64,000 nt of DNA, taken from the NCBI GenBank assembly GCA_030431255.1, contig JAUIJL010000021.1, positions 1 through 64,000 on the forward strand, in the 5' to 3' direction. Source of the stretch: Thermoanaerobaculia bacterium (lineage in GTDB: Bacteria > Acidobacteriota > Thermoanaerobaculia > Multivoradales > J023). The number at the start of each line of letters is the position of its first letter. Position 1 is the first letter of the stretch. The notes under the pieces were generated by a model. It worked only from the letters and a program-made list of their open reading frames with translations. It had not been told where the DNA came from and made no database searches. Both the position numbers and the translations under genes were made by a program. Positions 51,804 to 60,680 of the stretch are shown here, one piece after another.

Positions 51804-53525
51804 ATGTCAATGATTGATTCCGGCACCGACGATAGAACATTGCGACTTTGGCCCGGTGTGGTAGCACTGGTATTGCTTTGGCTGGCGCGCTTCGGCACCA
51901 AAGTGATTTTGCCCGGTTTTACCGGCTTCAGCCGCGGCATGATGGCTTCCATGGCCCTCGGGCTGGTGATCGTCCTGTGGTGGCTGTTCTTCAGCCGAGC
52001 CCGATGGATGGATCGATTGGGGGGTCTCTTGCTGCTCGTCGGCTCCTTGGGAGTGGCTTGGGGGCTCAAACATGAGTCCATGGGGCCCCATTGGTTGGTG
52101 GGTTATGCGCTGCCGGTGCTCTACCTGGCATTCGTCGGCTCGTTGGTGGCAAGCCGACACTTACCGGAATCCCGACGGCGGCTGGTGGTCGCGGTGACAG
52201 TGCTCTTGGTGGGAGCGGGCTGGTCGCTTGTCCGAACTGACGGCATCGACGGCGATCACGACGGCATCTACGCATGGCGTTGGTCCGAAACCGTCGAGCA
52301 GAAGCTGGCTGGGCAGGAGGCCGGCTCCACTGGCCAGACGGCGTCTCTATCGCCGGCGGATGCTCCGGCCTGGCCGGGCTTCCGCGGGCCGGGGCGCGAC
52401 GGCGTGAGCCGGTCGGGCCGAGCTTTCGGAACGGATTGGTCGAGCTCTCCGCCGGTCGAGCTGTGGCGCCGGCCCGTGGGTCCCGGCTGGTCGTCCCTGG
52501 CGGTCCACGGTGAGCTCTTCTTCACCCAGGAGCAGAGGGGAGACGACGAGGTGGTCGCCTGCTATCGCGTGGAAACCGGCGAGCCGGTCTGGCTGCACCG
52601 TGATCCGGCCCGTTTCTTCGAGTCGAACGGCGGCGCCGGTCCCCGTGGCACTCCAACCCTGAGCGGCGATCGGGTTTACACCCTCGGCGCCACCGGCATT
52701 CTCAACGCCTTGAACGCGCGCGACGGCTCCGTGGTCTGGTCACGGAATGTGGCCACCGACACCCAAACGGATATTCCGGAATGGGCCTACGCTAGCTCAC
52801 CGTTGGTGATCGACGAGCCCGAAAGCGATGGGCTGCTGATCACGGCAGCGTCGGGCACGTTGGTGGCCTATGGGTTGGATACCGGGGAGTTGCGCTGGAC
52901 CGGCCCAAAAGGAGGGATCAGCTACAGCTCACCCCAGCCCATGCGCTTCGACGGCATGCTCCAGGTGGTCTTGGTGCACGGCGACGGCGTGACGGGAGTG
53001 GATCCCGCAGATGGTCGTCGGTTGTGGCAAGTCGACTGGTCTGGATATCCCATGGTCCAACCCGCCCAAATGCCGAACGGTGACCTGCTTGCGAGCGCCA
53101 GCGAAGGCAGCGGCATCCGCAGGCTGAAGGTCTCCCAAGGTGCCGAGGGCTGGCAAGTCGAGGAAGTCTGGCGGACCATGGGTTTGAAACCTTATTTCAA
53201 CGATTTCGTCATCCACGAAGGGCACGCCTACGGCTTCGACAGCCGGATTCTGTCGTGCATCGACCTCGAAGACGGTAAACGCAAGTGGAAAGGCGGCCGC
53301 TACGGTAGCGGTCAATTGATTCTGCTCGCCGATCAAGATCTATTGATGGTGTTGTCCGAAAAGGGTGAGCTCGCTTTGGTAGAAGCGGAAACCGGTGGTT
53401 TCAAGGAGCTGGCGCGGCTGCCCGGCATCCGAGGAAAGACTTGGAATCATCCGGTCCGGGTCGAGGATGTTCTGCTGGTGCGCAACGCCGAGGAAATGGC
53501 GGCCTTCCGTTTGCCCGAAGCGTAG
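51804..53525 (+). CDS. PQQ-like propeller protein with membrane domain
   Basis: A 573-aa protein. The N-terminal 150 residues contain four to five TM helices (VVALVLLWLARFG, MALGLVIVLWWLFF, LLLLVGSLGVAWG, LVVAVTVLLVGAGW). Residues about 175-570 are a PQQ-like beta-propeller opening with FRGPGRDGVS and with repeats such as LNALNARDGSVVW and GTLVAYGLDTGELRWTG. No PQQ-binding catalytic residues are evident. It probably binds or transmits a signal outside the membrane. It is 48 bp downstream of the RDD gene and may belong to its operon. Confidence 0.82.
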   Translation: MSMIDSGTDDRTLRLWPGVVALVLLWLARFGTKVILPGFTGFSRGMMASMALGLVIVLWWLFFSRARWMDRLGGLLLLVGSLGVAWGLKHESMGPHWLVGYALPVLYLAFVGSLVASRHLPESRRRLVVAVTVLLVGAGWSLVRTDGIDGDHDGIYAWRWSETVEQKLAGQEAGSTGQTASLSPADAPAWPGFRGPGRDGVSRSGRAFGTDWSSSPPVELWRRPVGPGWSSLAVHGELFFTQEQRGDDEVVACYRVETGEPVWLHRDPARFFESNGGAGPRGTPTLSGDRVYTLGATGILNALNARDGSVVWSRNVATDTQTDIPEWAYASSPLVIDEPESDGLLITAASGTLVAYGLDTGELRWTGPKGGISYSSPQPMRFDGMLQVVLVHGDGVTGVDPADGRRLWQVDWSGYPMVQPAQMPNGDLLASASEGSGIRRLKVSQGAEGWQVEEVWRTMGLKPYFNDFVIHEGHAYGFDSRILSCIDLEDGKRKWKGGRYGSGQLILLADQDLLMVLSEKGELALVEAETGGFKELARLPGIRGKTWNHPVRVEDVLLVRNAEEMAAFRLPEA

Positions 53526-54995
53526 CTACGGCTCCATGAACTGGCGCAGCTCGGGCAAGATGGGGTCGTCGCTGCCCTCGCCAATGTGCACCATGAAGGA
53601 TTCGACATCCTTGTGGTAGTCGTGGCTGGAGAGCTTCCAATAGGAGATGCCGCGTAGGAACGGATCCTCCAATCGGCTGTGGGCCTCGTGCAGAGCGCGC
53701 ACGGCGAGGGCTCGTTCCTGGAAGTCGTCGGGCTGCTCTCGCCACACGATGACGTGTTTCTCCGCCTCACCTTGGGATCCGTCGGGCAGGGTGGTGGGGT
53801 GGTAGATCATGGAGAAACCGGTGTCGGCCCACGGCTCGAGGGTCGATTGGCGGCGGTAGGTATACCCCATCTCGGTGAAGATCAGGGGTCTTTCGGACAA
53901 TCCTTGCTCTTGACGGAAGCCGGCGATCCTACCCAGCACATCTCCCCAGCCTTGGACCAAGAGCGGATAGAGGAGGTTGTTCCGTTGCCGCTCGTCGACG
54001 CTGATGAGCGGGTCGGTCCGCAGCTGGAAGTAGGCGTTGATGCCCATGAGGTCGAGCTCCGGCCAAAACCCCACCTCGTGGTATTGATCGAAATTGGCGG
54101 CGTATCCCATGGGGCCGGCGTAGACCGTCCGGAGGTCTCGAATCAGCTTTACCCAATGGTCTTGGAGCGTCGCCCTCCGGGCATTGATGACCTCCACTCC
54201 TCCGGACTCCGCAGTGATTTGAGACGCCCAGGTCTGCTCGTTTTGGATCCGGGCTTCGAGGTATTGCTCCACGGTGTCGAAGGATTCTCGATCTCCGAGA
54301 TAGAGATTCTTCTCCTCGATCAGCTGCTTTTGGGCCAAGACCTCGTCCCGGCGCTGTTGTTGTTTCTCTTCGTTGAGGAAATATTCCTCCAGAGCGGGGA
54401 TCTCGCTGACCGGCAACGTGGATGCCAAGGCGTTCATCTCGCTGCCGATCATCAAGACGTCGACCCCCTCGCGCTCGGCGATCTCGGCCCATTGACGACA
54501 GAATCGGCTGTATTGCTCGAACCAGGAGGCCAGCAGCTTCTCGTCCTTGGGCATGATCATGCCGTGCCAGAGGAACGCGTTGCGCTCATGGGCATGGTCC
54601 AAGGCCACTCGCAGCACCAGAATCACTTGGAGCCCATGTTTCTTGGCGCCGCGGATTTCCTTCACCACGTAGGGGGCTTCCTCATCCCACCACATATGGT
54701 CGGTGTCCCAATCCCCCTGTTTGGCGTATTCGGTCACCTGGACCATATTCATGCCCTGGGCTTTGAGGTTCTTGAACCATTCATCGTGGTCGGCTTCGTT
54801 CACTTGGATGCCACCGAGCAGGAAGTCGGGCATGGGTTGGCGCTCCGCGGTTGTAGATTCAGGTTCGGATCGGGTTGGGCCGGAAGGTCCGCAAGAGTGA
54901 AGCGTGGAGCTGAGCAGCAGGCAGATCACCAGCGCTGGAAGACGCGGCGCTCGCCGTGCGGAAGCTTTCGATGAAGCGTAGGAGAAAGCGGTCAT
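53526..54995 (-). CDS. glycoside-hydrolase-like lipoprotein (TIM barrel)
   Basis: A 489-aa protein. The lipobox LHSC places a lipidated Cys at residue 35, so the mature protein sits on a membrane outside the cytoplasm. The fold looks like GH113/GH5-type barrels: residue Glu186 in VLMIGSEMNAL (acid/base position) and Glu375 in LIFTEMGYTYRR (nucleophile position), plus a Trp-rich patch at 102-103. A helical insert at about 200-270 (LEEYFLNEEKQQQRRDEV...) is unusual. The substrate is unknown, mannan or similar beta-glycan is a guess. Its 3' end lies next to the PQQ-protein stop. Confidence 0.75.
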   Translation of the reverse strand: MTAFSYASSKASARRAPRLPALVICLLLSSTLHSCGPSGPTRSEPESTTAERQPMPDFLLGGIQVNEADHDEWFKNLKAQGMNMVQVTEYAKQGDWDTDHMWWDEEAPYVVKEIRGAKKHGLQVILVLRVALDHAHERNAFLWHGMIMPKDEKLLASWFEQYSRFCRQWAEIAEREGVDVLMIGSEMNALASTLPVSEIPALEEYFLNEEKQQQRRDEVLAQKQLIEEKNLYLGDRESFDTVEQYLEARIQNEQTWASQITAESGGVEVINARRATLQDHWVKLIRDLRTVYAGPMGYAANFDQYHEVGFWPELDLMGINAYFQLRTDPLISVDERQRNNLLYPLLVQGWGDVLGRIAGFRQEQGLSERPLIFTEMGYTYRRQSTLEPWADTGFSMIYHPTTLPDGSQGEAEKHVIVWREQPDDFQERALAVRALHEAHSRLEDPFLRGISYWKLSSHDYHKDVESFMVHIGEGSDDPILPELRQFMEP

Positions 54996-55054
54996 GAAGG
55001 GCGCGTCCTGTAGAAATGGGCGATGTGGAGAAGGTCTAGTCAGATGCGGGAAAG

Positions 55055-55123
55055 TACCTGGCACCACTACGAGAAAGTGTCGCTGGAAGTACCTGGCACC
55101 GCTTCTAGAAATTACCTGGCACC
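55055..55123. repeat. TACCTGGCACC repeat cluster
   Basis: TACCTGGCACC occurs at 55055-55065, 55090-55100 and 55113-55123; CTACGAGAA(A/G)GTGTCG follows the first and third copy. In orientation opposite to the window's first 128 bp the same core is seen there (GGTGCCACGTAG). The cluster is between two leftward genes and upstream of the lipoprotein gene. Confidence 0.75.
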
Positions 55124-55171
55124 GCTACGAGAAGGTGTCGGCGGAAGGGCGGTGGACGACCTCAACGGTGC

Positions 55172-55969
55172 TTACGTCGGACGCCGGCGCCGGGATTTGC
55201 GCTCGAGATCGGGGTTCGACCACACCTCGGGAAGATTGTCGCCGTGGCGAAGGGTTTCCCGCAAGTCGCGGGCCAATTGGCTGATCGCCGATTCGGCGGC
55301 ATCGAGCTCACCGTTGAGGGCTTGCTCGGAAATCGCCTCAAAGCTCTCCGCCAGGGCCTCCGGGCGAAGTTGCATGCGAAGGGAACGGATCTCCGCTTCG
55401 GCCAGGCGGCCCAAGAGGCGGTTCTCTTGGAGGTTCCGTTGATGCAGGCGGGCCGCCAAACCGGTGATGTAATGGGCGCAAAGGATGAGCAAATAACTCG
55501 ACAGGCTGACCATGAACACCGGCTGTGCGAGGCTGCGCAGGAACGATTGGGCATGGACCTCGGGGCGATCGAAGGCCGGAAACACACTGCCCCAGAGCAG
55601 CAACAACCCCATGTGCAGGGCGGCGAAAAGGAGCGCGGCCAAGGCGTGGAGACACCAGGTTTTGGGCCCGGGCTCTACCATGGGTGGGTGGTCCGGCTCG
55701 TCGGCGGTGGGCAAGAGCTCCAGGTCGTCGGAGATGGGCAGCTTGTCCGCCAGGCGTAGGACCAAAGGGGTTGCCGCGATCCAAGGCCACCACCAAGGCA
55801 CGTAGAAAACAAAGATTTGCAAGGGCGACACGGTGGCGGTTTCGAAGACCCATCCTTGGAGAGCGTGCATTAGGCCGGGCAAGCTCCAAATCAAGAACAG
55901 CAGCTTGGGATCGAGCCTGTCGGCGCGCAAGCCGGTGATCGAGGCTTCGGTCGGTGCGGGCTCAGCCAT
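55172..55969 (-). CDS. degenerate LytS-like membrane protein
   Basis: A 265-aa protein with a membrane region resembling that of the coupled kinase upstream (four to five TM helices) and the start of a LytS-type His_kinase domain. Where the kinase has LKTQLQPHFIFNALNAVS, this protein has LRMQLRPEALAESFEAIS: the phospho-acceptor His is replaced (Glu204), and the ATPase domain is absent, ending in a basic tail. It is therefore unable to phosphorylate but could dimerise with the kinase. ATG 55969 overlaps the kinase stop by 8 bp (ATGGCTGA), so both are translated together. Confidence 0.75.
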   Translation of the reverse strand: MAEPAPTEASITGLRADRLDPKLLFLIWSLPGLMHALQGWVFETATVSPLQIFVFYVPWWWPWIAATPLVLRLADKLPISDDLELLPTADEPDHPPMVEPGPKTWCLHALAALLFAALHMGLLLLWGSVFPAFDRPEVHAQSFLRSLAQPVFMVSLSSYLLILCAHYITGLAARLHQRNLQENRLLGRLAEAEIRSLRMQLRPEALAESFEAISEQALNGELDAAESAISQLARDLRETLRHGDNLPEVWSNPDLERKSRRRRPT

Positions 55970-57245
55970 GGTCGCCGGCCTCCTCGACGTCTCCAGGGGC
56001 AAGGTCTCCGGAGCGGGCTGGGACCGTGGATGGCACCTGCACCTGAGCCTCTGTGGTGTCGTCGGATTCCGCGGCGGACGACGAGCGGAACGGAAGGTCG
56101 AAATAGACCCGAGTGCCTTCGCCCGGGGCGCCGCTGAGCTCAAATCCGAAGTCGTCACCGTAGAGGTGTTGGAGTCGATCCCGGGTGTTGGAGAGGCCGA
56201 TGCCACCGTCGGACCGGCGGCGGATGGACGGCCGTCTAGCCGGCAGCCCGGCGCCGTCGTCGGCGACCTCGATACGCACCCGATCACCGTGCAAAGAGGC
56301 CGAGATCTCGATATGCCCACCTTCCGCCTTGGGAGAAATGCCGTGGCGCACGGCGTTTTCCACTACGGGCTGAAGCAGAAGCTGGGGCACCAAAGCCCGG
56401 GCCGCTCGGGGATCGACGTCGACCGTGAAACGCAGTCGATCCTCGAAACGCACCTGCTCGATGGATAGATATTTTTCCGCCAGGGCGACATCGTCCGCCA
56501 GGGCGATTTCTTGTCCGGAATCGCTCAGGGTCAGGCGCACGAATTCCGCCAGCTGACCGAGCATGCGAGCGGCGCTCGATCCGTCCTTGCGGATCACCAG
56601 GGTCGAGACCGCGTTCAGGGCATTGAATATGAAGTGGGGTTGGAGCTGGGTCTTGAGGGCGCGGATGCGGGCTTGGGCCAAGCGGTACCGGAGCCGTGAG
56701 TTTTGCACTTCCCGGTTCAAGACCTCGCGATAGACCTCCTGGGAGCTGACCACCGCCAGCACCGCCCAATAGGCGAAGAGGTCGGTTTGCAAAGGCGAGG
56801 AACGCAGCAGGCCGATCATAGATGCGGTGAAGCTCGCGTCGGTTTGCACCGGCCCCACGGCTCGCCACCACAACCAGCTCAGAGCCAAGTGGGCGACGGC
56901 CAATACCAGGCTCGCCGGCAGGTGCACCGTAAGGGCGAAAAAGCCGCGTCGTCGGGTCACGGGGAAGCGTCGAGCCAAGGCCTGAATGGCCGGAGTGAGG
57001 GGTAGCCACAACCACCATAAGGGCAAGTGATAGAGCCACAAGCGCCACCACGGGATGGCCGGTCCCTCGGAGAGCATGCCGTAGAGCCAGCCCTGGGTGG
57101 TGGGGATGGTGGCTACCAACGTCCACAGAGCGAGCTGCAAACGCCAACCGGAAAAGGTCGTGCGCAGGGGGGAAGGAGCTGCGTCCGGGTCGGACATCGG
57201 TGGCATGACGGCGGGGGGATGCCGCTGGGAGAGGGAACGGCTCAT
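55962..57245 (-). CDS. LytS-type sensor histidine kinase
   Basis: A 427-aa kinase. Four TM helices (about 40-165), then a coiled coil and the His_kinase motif LQPHFIFNALNAVS with His204, followed by a HATPase domain (QPVVENAVRHGISPKAEGG, DDGAGLP, GIGLSNTRDRL). Such kinases usually pass phosphate to a LytTR regulator, but none is encoded in the window. No clear ribosome site was seen before ATG 57245. The degenerate paralogue follows in the same operon. Confidence 0.88.
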   Translation of the reverse strand: MSRSLSQRHPPAVMPPMSDPDAAPSPLRTTFSGWRLQLALWTLVATIPTTQGWLYGMLSEGPAIPWWRLWLYHLPLWWLWLPLTPAIQALARRFPVTRRRGFFALTVHLPASLVLAVAHLALSWLWWRAVGPVQTDASFTASMIGLLRSSPLQTDLFAYWAVLAVVSSQEVYREVLNREVQNSRLRYRLAQARIRALKTQLQPHFIFNALNAVSTLVIRKDGSSAARMLGQLAEFVRLTLSDSGQEIALADDVALAEKYLSIEQVRFEDRLRFTVDVDPRAARALVPQLLLQPVVENAVRHGISPKAEGGHIEISASLHGDRVRIEVADDGAGLPARRPSIRRRSDGGIGLSNTRDRLQHLYGDDFGFELSGAPGEGTRVYFDLPFRSSSAAESDDTTEAQVQVPSTVPARSGDLAPGDVEEAGDHG

Positions 57246-57371
57246 GGGCAGTGAATTGTGTCAGGAATGAAGGAGATGGTTCTATTGCAGGAGTGTTTTC
57301 GGAGAAAATCTCAAAATCTGGACGGAGAATGTTACGCCTTGTTCGCGCTTTTCTGCTAGAGTCCCCGGGCC

Positions 57372-60206
57372 ATGGAAAAGATCATCCTGCGCGGTGCGCG
57401 CGAGCACAATCTCAAGAATCTCACCGTCGAAATCCCCCGCAACCAATTGGTGGTGGTGACCGGCGTTTCGGGCTCCGGAAAATCGTCCTTGGCCTTCGAC
57501 ACCCTCTTCGCCGAAGGCCAACGACGCTACGTTGAATCCCTCTCCACCTACGCGCGGCAATTCCTGCAGCAGATGGAGAAACCCGATGTGGACTCGATTG
57601 AAGGGCTGTCGCCGGCCATTTCCATCGAGCAGAAGTCGGTATCGAGGAATCCGCGCTCGACGGTCGGTACGGTGACCGAGATCCACGACTATATGCGTCT
57701 GCTGTTTTCGTCCGTCGGCGTGCCCCACTGCCCGACCTGCGATCTGCCGATCCAGCCCCAAACCGTCCAACAGATGGTCGATCGGGTGATGGCCATGCCC
57801 GCCGGGACCAAATTGGTGCTGATGGCGCCGTTCGTTCGGGGCAAAAAAGGTGAGTACAAGAAGCAGCTGGAGCAGATGGGGCGCGAGGGATTCGTGCGTG
57901 CGCGGGTCGACGGCGAGACCTACGACCTGGCCAACGACGAGATCCCGCAGCTCGACAAGCAGAAGAAACACGATATCGACATCGTGGTCGATCGCTTGGT
58001 GGTCAAGGAAGGCATCGAGAAACGGTTGGCGTCGTCCCTGGAAACAGCCCTGCGAGTCGCCGACGGCTTGGCGATCCTCGCGCCCACCGACGGCGAGGAA
58101 GAGCTGCTCTCCCAGAGCTACGCCTGCACCCATTGCGGCTTCCAGCTGCCCGAGGTGGCACCTCGTCTCTTCTCCTTCAACAGCCCCTACGGCGCGTGCT
58201 CGGAGTGCTCGGGGCTGGGCACCCTGATGCAGGTGGATCCCGACAAGGTGGTGGTCGACCAGGATCGATCGATCGACGCCGGCGCCATCGGCCCTTGGAA
58301 ATCGGGCTCGGGATCCTTCCAGATGAAGATGGTGGAGAACCTGGCGGATTCGGTGGGTTTTACCCTAAAAACCCCTTGGAAAAAGCTGCCGAAGAAGGTG
58401 CACCAGCTGCTGCTCTACGGATCCGGTGCCAAGGAGATGCAATTCAAGCTCGAAGGCAAAAAGTCGAGTTACGCCTGGCAAGGGAAATTCGAGGGCATCA
58501 TCAACCGCTTGGAGCGTCGCTATAGAGACACCGATTCCATGGGCGTGCGGGCGGAAATCGAAAAGTACATGTCGATTCAGGAGTGTCCGTCCTGCTCGGG
58601 ACAGCGTCTGAGGCCTGAGGCCTTGGCGGTCAAAATCGACGGCAAATCGATCGTCGAAATGGCGACCCTACCGGTGGAAAGCTTGTTGGACGTGGTGCGC
58701 GGCCTGGAGCTGACCGATCGTGAGAAGGCGATCGTGTCCAAGGTGCTGCAAGAGATTCGAGACCGTCTGGGATTCCTGCACGACGTGGGCGTGGGCTATC
58801 TGACCCTCGATCGATCCGCCGCCACCCTGAGCGGCGGCGAGAGCCAACGGATCCGCCTGGCGACCCAAATCGGCTCCAAGCTGATGGGGGTGCTCTACGT
58901 CTTGGACGAGCCGTCGATCGGGCTGCACCAGCGGGATAACGAGCGTCTGATCCGCACCCTCAAAGGCATGCGAGATCTCGGCAACTCCGTGCTGGTGGTG
59001 GAGCACGACGAGGACACCATCGCCGCCGCCGACTACGTGCTCGATCTCGGCCCCGGAGCCGGCGTCCATGGGGGCGAGGTGGTGTCCGCCGGCACGCCGC
59101 AGCAGATCCTCGACGATCCTCGATCTTTGACCGGCCAATTCATGTCCGGCACCCGTCGGATCGAGATCCCCGAGCGTCGCAAGCCGACCAAGAAGAAACA
59201 GATCGTGGTCAAGGGAGCGCGGCACAACAATCTCAGAGATGTCGAGGTCGCCTTCCCTTTGGGCCTCTTCACCGTCGTGACCGGGGTGTCGGGCTCGGGC
59301 AAATCGTCGTTGGTCAACGACATCTTGCACAAAGCGCTGGATCAGCACTTTTATCGTGCCTCCGCGAAACCCGGCGCCCACGACAGCCTCAAGGGCTTGG
59401 AGCACTTGGACAAGGTCATCGCCATCGACCAGAGCCCCATCGGCCGGACCCCGCGGTCGAATCCGGCGACCTACACCAACGTTTTCGGTGCCATTCGCGA
59501 TCTCATGGCCAAAACCCCGGAAGCGCGCATGCGCGGTTATAAACCTGGGCGTTTCTCCTTCAACGTCGCGGGCGGTCGCTGCGAAGCGTGCAAGGGTGAC
59601 GGTCAGAACAAAATCGAGATGCACTTCCTGCCCGACATCTACGTCACCTGTGAGATTTGTGGCGGCAAGCGCTACGACCGCGAGACCCTGCAGGTGAAAT
59701 ATCGAGATCTCAACATCGCCGAGATTCTCGCTCTCACGGTCGAGCAGGGGCTGGAGGTCTTCGAGAACATCCCGAAGGTCAAACGGATTCTCAAAACCCT
59801 CAACGACGTCGGCCTGGGTTACATCAAGCTCGGCCAGCCGGCGACCACCCTCAGCGGCGGTGAAGCCCAGCGCGTGAAGCTCGCCACCGAGCTGTGCAAA
59901 CGCTCCACGGGTCGCACTCTCTACCTGCTCGACGAACCCACCACCGGCTTGCACTTCGAAGACGTGCGCAAGCTGTTGGAGGTGCTGCACCGTCTTTCTT
60001 CCAAGGGCAATACGGTGATCGTGGTGGAGCACAACCTCGAGGTGATCAAAACCGCGGATTGGATCGTCGACCTGGGGCCGGAAGGCGGAGCCGGCGGCGG
60101 CGAGATCATCGCCACCGGTCCACCGGAAAAAATCGCCGAGGTGGAGCGCAGCCATACCGGCCGGTTCCTAAAGCCGGTGCTGGAGCGGGCCGCGGTCACG
60201 GCATAG
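57372..60206 (+). CDS. uvrA: excinuclease ABC subunit UvrA
   Basis: A 944-aa protein of full family length. Two ABC ATPase halves: Walker [14 protein letters not shown] near residue 34 and [14 protein letters not shown] near residue 640, signatures [11 protein letters not shown] and [11 protein letters not shown], and Walker [13 protein letters not shown] and [12 protein letters not shown]. Zinc-finger cysteines are in CTHCGF...CSECSG and CEACKGDG...CEICGG. It recognises bulky DNA lesions in nucleotide excision repair. The kinase operon is divergent, 126 bp away. Confidence 0.98.
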   Translation: MEKIILRGAREHNLKNLTVEIPRNQLVVVTGVSGSGKSSLAFDTLFAEGQRRYVESLSTYARQFLQQMEKPDVDSIEGLSPAISIEQKSVSRNPRSTVGTVTEIHDYMRLLFSSVGVPHCPTCDLPIQPQTVQQMVDRVMAMPAGTKLVLMAPFVRGKKGEYKKQLEQMGREGFVRARVDGETYDLANDEIPQLDKQKKHDIDIVVDRLVVKEGIEKRLASSLETALRVADGLAILAPTDGEEELLSQSYACTHCGFQLPEVAPRLFSFNSPYGACSECSGLGTLMQVDPDKVVVDQDRSIDAGAIGPWKSGSGSFQMKMVENLADSVGFTLKTPWKKLPKKVHQLLLYGSGAKEMQFKLEGKKSSYAWQGKFEGIINRLERRYRDTDSMGVRAEIEKYMSIQECPSCSGQRLRPEALAVKIDGKSIVEMATLPVESLLDVVRGLELTDREKAIVSKVLQEIRDRLGFLHDVGVGYLTLDRSAATLSGGESQRIRLATQIGSKLMGVLYVLDEPSIGLHQRDNERLIRTLKGMRDLGNSVLVVEHDEDTIAAADYVLDLGPGAGVHGGEVVSAGTPQQILDDPRSLTGQFMSGTRRIEIPERRKPTKKKQIVVKGARHNNLRDVEVAFPLGLFTVVTGVSGSGKSSLVNDILHKALDQHFYRASAKPGAHDSLKGLEHLDKVIAIDQSPIGRTPRSNPATYTNVFGAIRDLMAKTPEARMRGYKPGRFSFNVAGGRCEACKGDGQNKIEMHFLPDIYVTCEICGGKRYDRETLQVKYRDLNIAEILALTVEQGLEVFENIPKVKRILKTLNDVGLGYIKLGQPATTLSGGEAQRVKLATELCKRSTGRTLYLLDEPTTGLHFEDVRKLLEVLHRLSSKGNTVIVVEHNLEVIKTADWIVDLGPEGGAGGGEIIATGPPEKIAEVERSHTGRFLKPVLERAAVTA

Positions 60207-60291
60207 CCGGCCGGACAAGCTACAGAGTCGGCCGAAGAAGCCACAGGGAGAATAATTCCACTATCCGACCGTATCTCCCGGTATGACCAAA

Positions 60292-60310
60292 GCCCGGCTT
60301 TCCGCCGGGC
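60292..60310. terminator. hairpin between uvrA and small membrane ORF
   Basis: GCCCGGC (60292-60298) pairs with GCCGGGC (60304-60310) around TTTCC. It sits just before the ribosome site of the 55-aa ORF, so it could be a uvrA terminator or influence translation of the next gene. Confidence 0.45.
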
Positions 60311-60326
60311 CGAGCAGGAGGTCGAG

Positions 60327-60494
60327 ATGTCGGATCGAAGAGCAGGAGCTGAAGAGCGGAGGGCCGAGCTGAAGCCGGATCCTCGGGAAACCACTGCCTA
60401 TGCCTTGCAGTGGCTGTTGGGGATCCTGGTGGAATTTCTAGTTCCGGTAGTCCTCGTCTTCGTGGCGCTGTTCTTCGCTGTCTACGGTTGGTGA
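60327..60494 (+). CDS. small single-pass membrane protein, 55 aa
   Basis: ATG 60327 has a strong AGGAGGT site 5 nt upstream. The protein has a charged N-terminus (SDRRAGAEERRAELKPDPRE) and one hydrophobic helix (ILVEFLVPVVLVFVALFFAV) ending YGW. A perfect 8-bp hairpin follows. There is no recognised family. Such small proteins often regulate larger membrane proteins. Confidence 0.65.
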   Translation: MSDRRAGAEERRAELKPDPRETTAYALQWLLGILVEFLVPVVLVFVALFFAVYGW

Positions 60495-60514
60495 GGTCAA
60501 CGGCGGAGACCGCA

Positions 60515-60534
60515 CCACAGAATGAATTCTGTGG
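60515..60534 (+). terminator. terminator of the 55-aa ORF
   Basis: CCACAGAA pairs with TTCTGTGG around TGAA, followed by CTTCCTTTG. It starts 21 bp after the stop at 60494. Confidence 0.65.
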
Positions 60535-60659
60535 CTTCCTTTGCCTTGTCCCTATCGGGACTGCTCGGCGTCGGACATCACGACTTCACCCAGAGAGATC
60601 AGGTCACCCGCCTGCAGCCCCGGCAGGGGCAAGACATATGTAGCTGGGGCGCCTAGCCT

Positions 60660-60673
60660 CGGGCTTCAGCCCG
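60660..60673. terminator. hairpin after alaS
   Basis: CGGGCT-TC-AGCCCG is a perfect palindrome 7 bp beyond the alaS stop. Short GGGCTTCAGCCC elements are also scattered repeats in many genomes, so it may be a repeat rather than a dedicated terminator. Confidence 0.4.
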
Positions 60674-60680
60674 TGGGGAG

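Noticed and set aside
58668..60155. 495-codon minus-strand frame
   Set aside because: Antisense to uvrA, whose motifs are complete.
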